24,984 nucleotides of DNA from Candidatus Flexicrinis proximus (GTDB taxonomy: Bacteria; Chloroflexota; Anaerolineae; Aggregatilineales; Phototrophicaceae). The stretch spans positions 1-24,984 of the forward strand of contig JADJQF010000029.1 of assembly GCA_016712885.1 (NCBI GenBank). Direction: 5' to 3'. A program made the position numbers and the translations under genes. The notes under the pieces are model-generated. The model worked only from the letters and a program-made list of their open reading frames with translations. It did no database searches and was not told the origin of the DNA. Below, one piece after another: positions 8,138 through 16,783 of this stretch. Within the stretch, counting starts at the first letter, position 1, and the number at the start of each line of letters is the position of its first letter.

Positions 8138-11100
8138 TCACTCTTTGACCGGATATAACCTTGGATTGAGGTCTGTATTGGCATCGGCGAGGTTCAGTCC
8201 ATCGCACAATGGCGGTGTTGCCCAACTCTCGCGCGCCAGACCGGGATCTAACAGTGTCAAGTCGATCTGAGGGTTGATGAACTGCGGGTGGAATGCGGTA
8301 TCCGGCACTGGCACCGGCAGACGGCCTTCGAGGCTGGCGTTCTCCTCGTTCGGCGCAGACTCTACGTAGACATCGGCGGCGGCGCCATTGGTGAGTTGAG
8401 CAGCGGCGTCCAGCGCAACGATGGGCGCAGCCTCAATGCCGAGCGCGGCGGCGCGGAATTGGTCGGGATTGCCCGCCTCCTCCGATGTCCAGATGAGGTC
8501 GGTCGTGCCGCATAGCCACGTTGGCGCATAGTCGGCAACCGTGTTCTCGGTCAACTTCCGCGTCACGCCACTGCTCAACTGGTAGATATAGATGTCGAGA
8601 TCACCGTCAAGTTCGGATTGGTAGGCCAGCAGATCGCTTTCAGGCGACCAGACTGCCGCGTTCGCGTTGCCGTTCGGGTCGCTGACCACACGGCGGTTCG
8701 AACCGTCTGCGTTCACCAGCATGACCATGCTCAAGCCGTCCCTGTCCAACGATGTGAAGGCGATGGTATCGCCAGTCCCGTTATACGATCCGCTGACATC
8801 CTGCGCGCTGCCATCGCTGATGGTCCGCAGCGCTGCAGTCGCCAGCGTTAGCTCGTAAAGCTGCCACGCGCCGCTGCGATCCGACTGGAACAGAATCCTG
8901 GTGCCGTCGTTAGACCAGAAGGCGTTGATATCGGACGCGTTGTTGTCGGTCAAGCGCGTTTCGACACCGGTTTTCAAGTCGAAAGCGTATAACTCCCAAT
9001 TGCCGTCACGGCTCGATTCGTAAACCAGCATGTTCCCCGGCCCCCAGACGGGATCGGTATCCGAAGCGACCGTGTTGAAAGTCACGCGGCGGGTCTGGCT
9101 GATGTTACCGTTAGTCGGGGCGACGTAAATCTCCCAGTTGCCGTCACGGTTGCTGGTGAAAGCGAACCAGATACTGTTCGGTGAGAGTGAAGGCGCTAGG
9201 TCGGTCGCGCTGTTCCGCGTCAAGTTCTCCGACGGGTCGGACTGAGCATCCGGATTGCCCGTCAGCGTATTAAGCCGGTAAATCTCCCAGTCGCCGTCAC
9301 GGTTAGTGTGGTAGACGCCGATTTGCTGACAGCCTGCACGGCATTCCAGATCAGGAGTCCGTGTCGGCGCGGCGATCGGTAGTTGGTTCACGGTTGTTGT
9401 CGCGAAATCTTCTTCCTCGACCGTTTCGTCTGTGGTGACGACCGCGTTATTGACCGCGCTGAAGCCGTCCGGTGTGTTGCTGTTCGTCTTAATCCTCAGC
9501 GAGACTACCACTTCATCCCCGGGCGCGATGGTGCCGATATCGCAGACGACCGTTGTCACGCCATCCAGCTCGCAGGTGCCCTGTGTAGAGGCCACGCTGA
9601 CAAGCGAAGTGAAGTTCGGCAGCGTATCGACCAGCACGACCCCATTGGCGTTGACCGCTGGATCGCCGGTATTGGTGATGCTGATGGTGTAGTCGATGTC
9701 GCTGCCCGCGATCACCGTCCCCTGTGCAGTCAGTTTGACGATTTCGATGGTTGGATGCGTGCCGGTCACTTCATCGGTCGCCGGTACGGTCGTCTCGCGG
9801 TCGAATCCGTCGTCGGGATGGCTGGTCGGGATGGTATCCGAAACTACAGTGGCCGTATTCGGGATGGTTTGCGGCACCGGTGCGATTGCGACGTCAATGG
9901 AGACGTCCGCTATCACGGTGATGGTTTCGCCAACCAGCAGTTGGTCGAACGTGAAGGCGATTGTGCCGCCCAGACCGAGCACTGATGTATCGGTGAGTTG
10001 AATCGTCCCTGGCGCGGCGGACAGGTCGACCACCGCCGCGGCAAGCAGTTCGAGGCGCGGGTCGAATATGTCCGACAGTGCGATGTCATAGGCCGTCGCG
10101 GTGCCGGTATTGGTCATGACCAGTGTCAGCGTGAACGGTTCCGAGACAGCCACCAACGTCTCATCGAACGTCTTGGTCAGGCCGATTAGCGGTTCCACGA
10201 TATCGATGTCTTCGGTTACCGTATCGCTGCCGGTGCTGTAATCTACGACAGCAGTATTGGTCTTGGTTTGTCCGTCGGCGTTGGCCGGAAGGTCGATCAC
10301 ACGGGCGATGACCTCGACGACAACAAGATCGTCGTCGTTGTTGATGTTATCGGTCAAGTTGGTGATGGTGCCGAAGCTGAACGTTACGAAGTCGTTCAGC
10401 AAATCGGCATTACTGTCCGAAGCTGTACCAGGGTCGTTCAACGCCAACGACGAGCCGCTGACATTCGCGCCAATGCTAACTACACGCGAACTGACGACTT
10501 CCAGTACATCGGGCAGTTGATCGGTGATGGTCAGCGGGTAGGTGCCCTCTGGGATGCGCGAGTGGACGTGGAAAGTCGCGGTCTCGCCAATGGCCAGGTC
10601 GTCCGCAGCGGTGTACTGTGTATCGCCGGTATCCGCTAGTGACGTGGCAACCACCTGCTTGAATGTTTCCGGTTGGCGGATTTCAAGGTCGTGATCGTCG
10701 GATTCCTCCAGCGGACGCCCCGTGCCGTCCGGGAGGCTGTTAGCATCCACAGTGGCGATGTTGGTCAGGATGTCGCCATTCACGGCGGGGTCGACCACTT
10801 CGGCGTCATAAGTGATGGTCAGGGTATCGTTCATGGCTAGCACGTCCAGATCGACGCGGATGGACGTATCTGTCGCGCCGTTGCCGGTGACGATCGTGAC
10901 CGTTCCCGCGCCGCTGGTCACGGCGGTTACGCTGCCAGGAACCAGACCCATCCCTAGCACCAGAGGGTCGGTGACGATGAGGTTGAAAGCATTTGCCGTC
11001 GAATTTGCCGTGTGTGTAATGATGACGGTATAGGTCACGATGTCGCCCAATACAGCCGTATCGACCGGCGCGCTCTTGTCAAGCGTGAGTTCCGGCTCGA

Positions 11101-14100
11101 CTATATCCGTCTGCGCGTCGTCATCAATCGTGATGATGACCGGTGTCGTGTCTGGTGTTTCGTAAGTCAGCGTCGCTACGTTCACCGCGTCGATGTCGGG
11201 CGCAGGCAATAGACCGACGTTGGCCGGCACATCGCTCACGCGCGCCACGATGAGAAAAACGAGCTGATTATCCGCAGGCACCGTGCCGCCGGTATCGGTA
11301 GCGTTGGTGATGGTTCCGAGGCTCCATGTCGCGCGGTCGTTCACGCCCACTGCACCTGCCTGGTCTGAGAGGACGCCTGCGGTACCGAATACCAGTCCCG
11401 CGCCGCTCAGATCGCCGCCGATGCCCGTCAGCGTCGCGCTCACGAACTCGAACTGCACGCCTGCCACCGGCAGATCGTCGCGCACCGTCACGGCGTTCCG
11501 CACGCCATCCGGCATCGTGACCGTGACTGTATACGTCACTTCTTCACCGATGGTCAGGTCGGCATCGGCATCGCTGCCATTGCCGGTCGATGGCTGGTTC
11601 GTCGAGGTCACGATCTTGTCGATGGTGGCCGTTGAGACAGTGAAATCGGTGCTGTCGGTCGGCGTCGGCCGCTCGATGCGCTCTTCGGGATCGCTGCCGG
11701 GGATGGTCGTTACGCTCGCGACCTGCGCGAGATTACTGTACGTCTCGCCTTCGAGTGCATTCGCGTTGACGGTTACCGTGTAGACGATAGTGCAGGTGTC
11801 TGGCATGTCGAGACTGCTGAGAGTGAACGTGATGGTCGGTGCAGTGTAGCTGTCGGTCAGTGTGCGCCCACCGTCGTCGCAGGTGCTTGCCGCCGTGTCG
11901 AGGGTCGTATAGTTGACGACTACCGCCCCGACTTCGGTCGGCAGCACGTCGGTGACGATCAGATCGTAAGCGTTGGTTGTGCTCTGCGCCGTGTGTTCCA
12001 ACGTGAGCGTATAGGTCACGATACTGCCGATTTCGACGGTCGTCGTCGCGGTGCCTATTGCCTTTTCCAGCGCGACCTGCGGCTCGACGATATTGATGTC
12101 TGCGGTATCTTCCAGCGTTTGTGGCACATCGTCGCCGTCGGTATAGAACAGTGTCGCGGTATTGGTCAGGTTCAAATCCTGCCCTGTCAGCAGTCCGACA
12201 TTATCGGCTACATCGAGGACGCGCGCGATGACCGTCACGGTGATGATGCTGTTGGCGACGTTGTCGCCGGTAGAGATGATGTTGCCGAGTGCCCATGTCG
12301 CCGTGTCGTTGACCGTATCGGCGTCGAGCACGCTGTCCGTAAGCACCGCCGCCTGTGGCAACGCGAACGCCGGACTAGTGATGCCTGCGCCCACAGCCGT
12401 GATGCTCGCGCTGACGAATTCCAACGCCGCACCCTCATTGTCGATTCGCGGCAAGCTGTCGATCAGCGTCACGTTGCGGGACGTGCCTTCGGGGAAGGTA
12501 TAGACGATCGTATAGGTCGCTGTTTCTCCGATGGTCAGGTTATTTCCTGGCGTGCTGGTAAGGCTGCTCGAGGTCAGAGTCTTTTCCACTGTCGGATCAG
12601 GTGTCGTGAAATCCGATGTGACCGGGCCAATCGAGGGCTCGATGCGCTCGTTCGGGTCGCTGCCGGGGATGCTCGTGTACGTGGCTGTCGCGCTGTTGCT
12701 ATATGTTGCATTTGCGTAAGCCAGATCATTGATCGTCACGGTATAGACGATGGTGCAGGTCCCGCCGAGCAGCAGATGATCGAGTGTAAACGTTGCAGTC
12801 GGGTCGGCGAACGTGACAGCCAGCGTGCGCCCACTGTCGTCGCAGGTCGAGGCCGCTGTATTGATGATTGGTGCGGTTACAACCGCCACGCCCGCGTTAT
12901 TCGGCAGTGTATCCTCGACTACAATGTCGAACGCGGAGGTGGTACTCTGCGCGGTGTGGCCCAGCGTTATGGTGTATGTAACTGTCGCGCCCGCGTCGAT
13001 CAGCGCCACGATGTTATTCGATTTGGTCATGGTGAGCTGCGGCTCGACCATATCGGTCTGCGCCTCGTCGTCGACGGTGACCGTGACGGGTGTTATGTCG
13101 GTGGTCAGGTAGGTCAGTGTTGCTATATTCACCGCGTCGATGTCGGGTGTGGGCAGTAGGCCGACATTGGCTGGCACATCGCTCACGCGCGCCACGATGA
13201 GAAAAACGAGCTGATTATCCGCAGGCAGCGTGACGCCGGTATCGGTGGCATTGGTGATGGTTCCGAGGCTCCATGTTGCGCGGTCGTTTACGCCCACTGC
13301 ACCTCCCTGGTCCGAGAGGACGCCTGCGGTGCCGAGTACCAGCCCCGCGCCGCTCAGATCGCCGCCGATGCCCGTGAGCGTCGCGCTCACGAACTCGAAC
13401 TGCACGCCTGCCACCGGCAGATCGTCGCGCACCGTCACAGCGTTTCGCACGCCGTCCGGCATCGTGACCGTAACCGTGTAGGTCACTTCTTCGCCGATGG
13501 TCAGGTCGGCGTCGACATCGCTGCCGCTGCCTGTCGAGGGTTCACTGGTGGCACTCACAACCTTATCGATTGTCGCGCTGCCGACGGTAAAATCAGTGCT
13601 GTCGGTGGGCGTCGGCGGCTCGATGCGCTCATCGGGATCGCTGCCGGGGATAGTCGTCACGCTCGCGACCTGCGCGAGGTTGCTGTAGGTCGCTCCCTCT
13701 TGCGCGTTCACGTTGACGATGACTGTGTAGACGATCGTGCAGGTGTCAGGCAGGTCGAGGAGGCTGAGGCTGAACGTGATGGTCGGCGCAGTGTAGCTGT
13801 CGGTCAGCGTTCGTCCGCCGTCGTCACACGTGCTTGCCGCTGCGTCGAACGTCGTATAGTTGACGACCGCCGCCCCGACTTCGGTCGGCAGCACGTCAGT
13901 AATCGTCAGATCATAGGCATTGGCCGTGCTCCGTGCCGTGTGATCCAGCGTGAGCGTGTAGGTGACTGTGCCGCCAACTTCAACGGTCGTCGTCGGCGTG
14001 CTGTTGCTCTTGGTCAGCGCGACCTGCGGCTCGACGATGTTGATGTCGGTGGTGCTGGTCAGCGTCTGTGTGACGCCTGCGCCGTTTTGATAGATGAGCG

Positions 14101-16783
14101 TGCCGGTGTTGGTGATGTTGATGTCCTGACCGGTCACGAGGCCGATATTGGCAGCGACATTCAGCACACGCGCCACCACCGTCACGGTAATCGTGCTGTT
14201 GGCGACGTTGTCGCCGGTCGAAACGACGTTGCCGAGCGTCCATGTCGCCGTGTCGTTGACCGCATCGGCATCAAGCGGGCTGTCCGTAAGTACAGCCGCC
14301 TGCGGCAGCGTGAAGGCCGGACTGGTGATCCCTGCCCCGACTGCTGTGATATTCGCGCTGACGAAGCCTAGTACTGCTCCCTCGTTGTCGAGGCGGGGCA
14401 GGTTATCGATCAGGCTCACGCTGCGGGTCGTGCCTTCGGGGAAGGTGTAAACAATCGTATAAACGACTTCCTCGCCGATGGCAAGGTTGTTACCGGTCGT
14501 GCTGGGCAGGCTAGTCGACGTCAGGGTTTTGGTTAGCGACGGATTCGGCGTGATGAAGCTCGATGTGACTGGCCCATCCGGCGGTTCGATTCGCTCGTTC
14601 GGGTCGGCACCCGGTAGCGTCGAATAAGTCGTGATACTGGCACTGTTAGCGTATGTCGCGTTGGTATAGGCAAGGTCGTTCACCGTCACCGTATAGACGA
14701 TGGTGCAGGTACTGCCGAGCAGCAGTTCGTTTAGCGTAAATGTCGCGGTCGGGTTGGCGAATGTCACGCCCAGCGTGCGCCCGCCGTCATCGCAGGTCGA
14801 CGCCGCCATGTCGATGACCGGGGCGGTCACGACCGCAACGCCTGCGTTGTTCGGCAGCGTATCGGCCACTTCGATGTCAAACGCGGCAGCGAGACTCTGT
14901 GCCGTGTGGCTCAGCGTCAGCGTGTATGCTACCGTAGTGCCGGCATCGACGGTGGTTGCGTTGTTGGTTTTCGTAATCGTCAGACGCGGCTCGACGATGT
15001 TGATGTCGGTGGTGCTGGTCAGCGTCTGCGTGACACCCGCGCTGTTTTGATAGATGAGCGTGCCGGTGTTGGTGATGTTGATGTCCTGACCGGTCACGAG
15101 GCCGATATTGGCAGCGACATTCAGCACACGCGCCACCACCGTCACGGTAATCGTGCTGTTGGCGACGTTGTCGCCGGTCGAAACGACGTTGCCGAGCGTC
15201 CATGTCGCCGTGTCGTTTACCGCATCGGCATCAAGCGGGCTGTCCGTAAGTACAGCCGTCTGCGGCAGTGTGAAGGCCGGACTGGTGATCCCCGCCCCGA
15301 CTGCTGTGATATTCGCGCTGACGAAGCCTAGTACTGCTCCCTCGTTGTCGAGGCGGGGCAGGTTATCGATCAGGCTCACGCTGCGGGTCGTGCCTTCGGG
15401 GAAGGTGTAAACAATCGTATAAGCGACTTCCTCGCCGATGGCAAGGTTGTTACCGGTCGTGCTGGGCAGGCTAGTCGACGTCAGGGTTTTGGTTAGCGAC
15501 GGATTCGGCGTGTTGAAGCTCGATGTGACTGGCCCAACCGGCGGTTCGATTCGCTCGTTCGGGTCGGCACCCGGCAGCGTCGAATAAGTCGTGATACTGG
15601 CACTGTTAGCGTATGTCGCGTTGGCATAGGCAAGGTCGTTCACCGTCACCGTATAGACGATGGTGCAATCTTCGGCCAGAGTCAACCGGTTGAAGCTGAA
15701 CGTCACGGTCGGCGCGATATAGCTCGTCACCCATCCGGCTTGCTCGTCGCAGGTCGATGTCGCCGTGACAAGGGTTGGCGCGCTTACGACGGCTGTTCCC
15801 GCATTATTCGGCAGTGTGTCGGTGATTACGACATCGTAGGCTGGCGCGCGCGACTGTGCCGCATCATGGTCAATCGTAAGTGTGTACGTGACGACTGCAC
15901 CTGCGTCGACGGTGGCTGCGCTGTCTGTTTTTGCAATCGTCAGGCGCGGCTCCACCACGTCGATGTCCGCCGTCGCGTTGATACTGCGATTGGTCGTACC
16001 GCTGGCACCCTGCAAGTAGGTGAGACGCCCGCGATTGGTCGCATTGTTGTCCGCGCCGCTCACGAGACCGACATTCGAGGCGATGTTGACCACCCGTGCC
16101 GACACGGTCATCGTGATCTGGTCGGCGTTGTTCGGACCGGCATTGTCGAACGCGTTGACCACGTCGCCAATGGTATAGGTCACGGTGTCGTCGTAGGTGT
16201 CAGCGTTCGTGTTCGTGACAACCGGTGCGGCCGCCGGATCCGTGACCGTCAGGTTCGTGCCGATACCGGATATGGCACTGCTGACATACACCAGTGTCGC
16301 CTCGCCTGCTGTGGTTATCGGTGGGAGTTGGTCGATCAGCCGTACGTTGCGGGTCGTGCCTTCAGGGAAGGTGTAGACAATCGTGTAGGTCACTTCTTCG
16401 CCGATAGCGAGGTCTTGATCCGTACCGTCGATGGTATTGGTTGTGTCTGCCAGCGAAGTGCTGGTGACCGTTTTCACGACGGTCGGCTCGGCGATAGTGA
16501 CCGTGACCGAGGTGTTTGCAGTTGTAGTGCGGTCGTCGGGTAGCGTTCCCGGCAGCGAGCTAGAGGTCAAGATCGCTGTACTCTGGTACCCGCCACTCGC
16601 CGCCGCCGTATCCTGCACGACCGTCGTAGACAATGGTGCAGCTTTCACCCAGCAGCAAGTTATCGAAACTGTATGTCGCCGTCGGCGCTGTGAAACTAAG
16701 CGCCCATGCGGTCCTCTCGTCGCAAGTGGATGTGGCGGGGACAAAGGCCGGCGCACTGAATACTGTCGGCATCGTATCGGCAA
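8138..16783 (-). CDS. Giant surface protein, C-terminal piece: DUF11-like module array plus TolB-type propeller
   Basis: This 2,881-codon frame is the largest piece of the giant gene. Its first 50 or so codons (16783 to about 16630) are out of frame with the real protein, and genuine coding starts at '...VVQDTAAASGGYQSTAILTS'. Then come seven two-part modules of about 320 residues. Part alpha opens with 'L[AT]IGEEVxYTxxxTFPEG' and closes 'DINIVEP'. Part beta opens with 'VDAGxxVxYTLT', contains a conserved cysteine pair, and closes 'DPNERIEPP'. A DUF11-like domain ('IEIVKLTAQGTVIAGSDIDY') and a C-terminal PD40/TolB-like beta-propeller follow. The protein ends 'RLYPVKE' at TGA 8138. DUF11/TIGR01451 domains are typical of bacterial surface and sheath proteins. 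Specific ligand and function are unknown. Confidence 0.9.
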   Translation of the reverse strand: MPIRCRQYSVRRPLSPPHPLATRGPHGRLVSQRRRRHTVSITCCWVKAAPLSTTVVQDTAAASGGYQSTAILTSSSLPGTLPDDRTTTANTSVTVTIAEPTVVKTVTSTSLADTTNTIDGTDQDLAIGEEVTYTIVYTFPEGTTRNVRLIDQLPPITTAGEATLVYVSSAISGIGTNLTVTDPAAAPVVTNTNADTYDDTVTYTIGDVVNAFDNAGPNNADQITMTVSARVVNIASNVGLVSGADNNATNRGRLTYLQGASGTTNRSINATADIDVVEPRLTIAKTDSAATVDAGAVVTYTLTIDHDAAQSRAPAYDVVITDTLPNNAGTAVVSAPTLVTATSTCDEQAGWVTSYIAPTVTFSFNRLTLAEDCTIVYTVTVNDLAYANATYANSASITTYSTLPGADPNERIEPPVGPVTSSFNTPNPSLTKTLTSTSLPSTTGNNLAIGEEVAYTIVYTFPEGTTRSVSLIDNLPRLDNEGAVLGFVSANITAVGAGITSPAFTLPQTAVLTDSPLDADAVNDTATWTLGNVVSTGDNVANSTITVTVVARVLNVAANIGLVTGQDINITNTGTLIYQNSAGVTQTLTSTTDINIVEPRLTITKTNNATTVDAGTTVAYTLTLSHTAQSLAAAFDIEVADTLPNNAGVAVVTAPVIDMAASTCDDGGRTLGVTFANPTATFTLNELLLGSTCTIVYTVTVNDLAYTNATYANSASITTYSTLPGADPNERIEPPDGPVTSSFITPNPSLTKTLTSTSLPSTTGNNLAIGEEVVYTIVYTFPEGTTRSVSLIDNLPRLDNEGAVLGFVSANITAVGAGITSPAFTLPQAAVLTDSPLDADAVNDTATWTLGNVVSTGDNVANSTITVTVVARVLNVAANIGLVTGQDINITNTGTLIYQNGAGVTQTLTSTTDINIVEPQVALTKSNSTPTTTVEVGGTVTYTLTLDHTARSTANAYDLTITDVLPTEVGAAVVNYTTFDAAASTCDDGGRTLTDSYTAPTITFSLSLLDLPDTCTIVYTVIVNVNAQEGATYSNLAQVASVTTIPGSDPDERIEPPTPTDSTDFTVGSATIDKVVSATSEPSTGSGSDVDADLTIGEEVTYTVTVTMPDGVRNAVTVRDDLPVAGVQFEFVSATLTGIGGDLSGAGLVLGTAGVLSDQGGAVGVNDRATWSLGTITNATDTGVTLPADNQLVFLIVARVSDVPANVGLLPTPDIDAVNIATLTYLTTDITPVTVTVDDEAQTDMVEPQLTMTKSNNIVALIDAGATVTYTITLGHTAQSTTSAFDIVVEDTLPNNAGVAVVTAPIINTAASTCDDSGRTLAVTFADPTATFTLDHLLLGGTCTIVYTVTINDLAYANATYSNSATATYTSIPGSDPNERIEPSIGPVTSDFTTPDPTVEKTLTSSSLTSTPGNNLTIGETATYTIVYTFPEGTSRNVTLIDSLPRIDNEGAALEFVSASITAVGAGITSPAFALPQAAVLTDSVLDADTVNDTATWALGNIISTGDNVANSIITVTVIARVLDVADNVGLLTGQDLNLTNTATLFYTDGDDVPQTLEDTADINIVEPQVALEKAIGTATTTVEIGSIVTYTLTLEHTAQSTTNAYDLIVTDVLPTEVGAVVVNYTTLDTAASTCDDGGRTLTDSYTAPTITFTLSSLDMPDTCTIVYTVTVNANALEGETYSNLAQVASVTTIPGSDPEERIERPTPTDSTDFTVSTATIDKIVTSTNQPSTGNGSDADADLTIGEEVTYTVTVTMPDGVRNAVTVRDDLPVAGVQFEFVSATLTGIGGDLSGAGLVFGTAGVLSDQAGAVGVNDRATWSLGTITNATDTGGTVPADNQLVFLIVARVSDVPANVGLLPAPDIDAVNVATLTYETPDTTPVIITIDDDAQTDIVEPELTLDKSAPVDTAVLGDIVTYTVIITHTANSTANAFNLIVTDPLVLGMGLVPGSVTAVTSGAGTVTIVTGNGATDTSIRVDLDVLAMNDTLTITYDAEVVDPAVNGDILTNIATVDANSLPDGTGRPLEESDDHDLEIRQPETFKQVVATSLADTGDTQYTAADDLAIGETATFHVHSRIPEGTYPLTITDQLPDVLEVVSSRVVSIGANVSGSSLALNDPGTASDSNADLLNDFVTFSFGTITNLTDNINNDDDLVVVEVIARVIDLPANADGQTKTNTAVVDYSTGSDTVTEDIDIVEPLIGLTKTFDETLVAVSEPFTLTLVMTNTGTATAYDIALSDIFDPRLELLAAAVVDLSAAPGTIQLTDTSVLGLGGTIAFTFDQLLVGETITVIADVSIDVAIAPVPQTIPNTATVVSDTIPTSHPDDGFDRETTVPATDEVTGTHPTIEIVKLTAQGTVIAGSDIDYTISITNTGDPAVNANGVVLVDTLPNFTSLVSVASTQGTCELDGVTTVVCDIGTIAPGDEVVVSLRIKTNSNTPDGFSAVNNAVVTTDETVEEEDFATTTVNQLPIAAPTRTPDLECRAGCQQIGVYHTNRDGDWEIYRLNTLTGNPDAQSDPSENLTRNSATDLAPSLSPNSIWFAFTSNRDGNWEIYVAPTNGNISQTRRVTFNTVASDTDPVWGPGNMLVYESSRDGNWELYAFDLKTGVETRLTDNNASDINAFWSNDGTRILFQSDRSGAWQLYELTLATAALRTISDGSAQDVSGSYNGTGDTIAFTSLDRDGLSMVMLVNADGSNRRVVSDPNGNANAAVWSPESDLLAYQSELDGDLDIYIYQLSSGVTRKLTENTVADYAPTWLCGTTDLIWTSEEAGNPDQFRAAALGIEAAPIVALDAAAQLTNGAAADVYVESAPNEENASLEGRLPVPVPDTAFHPQFINPQIDLTLLDPGLARESWATPPLCDGLNLADANTDLNPRLYPVKE
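8400..9320 (-). other. C-terminal TolB/PD40-like beta-propeller region of the giant protein
   Basis: About seven blades of 40-48 residues can be read, each with a recognisable hairpin: NRDGDWEIYRL, NRDGNWEIYVA, SRDGNWELYAF, DRSGAWQLYEL, DRDGLSMVML, ELDGDLDIYIY and EEAGNPDQFRA. Blades alternate with 'P.WS.D...LA[YF]' strands, as in TolB and WD40-like PD40 repeats. A tail of about 90 residues without a sorting motif follows. The first three blades also repeat at DNA level ('CCGTCACGGTT' and neighbours at about 8997, 9140 and 9290). Confidence 0.85.
9400..9765 (-). other. Penultimate DUF11-like domain before the propeller
   Basis: A single domain of about 120 residues starts at 'IEIVKLTAQGTVIAGSDIDY' and includes 'GVVLVDTLPNFTSLVSV'. 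It has its own close cysteine pair (GTCELDGVTTVVC). It fits the DUF11/TIGR01451 pattern better than the paired 320-residue modules do. A short proline-rich linker with two further cysteines (LECRAGC) joins it to the propeller. Confidence 0.65.
11090..12071 (-). repeat. Older two-module duplication, downstream copy (offset 1947 bp)
   Basis: The sequence matches 13037-14018 at a constant offset of 1947 bp (649 codons). The best-conserved part, 11221-11560 against 13168-13507, is close to 90% identical by eye. Other parts are lower. It marks duplication of a pair of modules before the younger 960-bp event. Confidence 0.8.
13037..14018 (-). repeat. Older two-module duplication, upstream copy (offset 1947 bp)
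   Basis: Partner of 11090-12071. The anchors 11221/13168, 11641/13588 and 12071/14018 all give the same offset, so no indel has accumulated between the copies across this span. Confidence 0.8.
14032..14707 (-). repeat. Near-identical intragenic repeat, downstream copy
   Basis: This 676-bp block matches 14992-15667 at a constant offset of 960 bp (320 codons), with only scattered mismatches. The match breaks sharply at both ends. The block covers one whole alpha part plus the end of the preceding beta part, so it is a recent in-frame module duplication. It is also a likely place for assembly error or recombination. Confidence 0.9.
14992..15667 (-). repeat. Near-identical intragenic repeat, upstream copy
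   Basis: Partner of 14032-14707, 960 bp away and in the same orientation and frame. Differences are isolated substitutions, such as the codon change giving NSAGVTQ against NGAGVTQ. Confidence 0.9.

Noticed and set aside
11993..13159. 388-codon plus-strand open frame inside the giant gene, with others at 9383-9985, 13700-14371 and 15740-16543
   Set aside because: They are Arg/Asp/Gly-rich shadow translations of the repeat modules and recur only because the modules repeat. They have no start signals or domains of their own.
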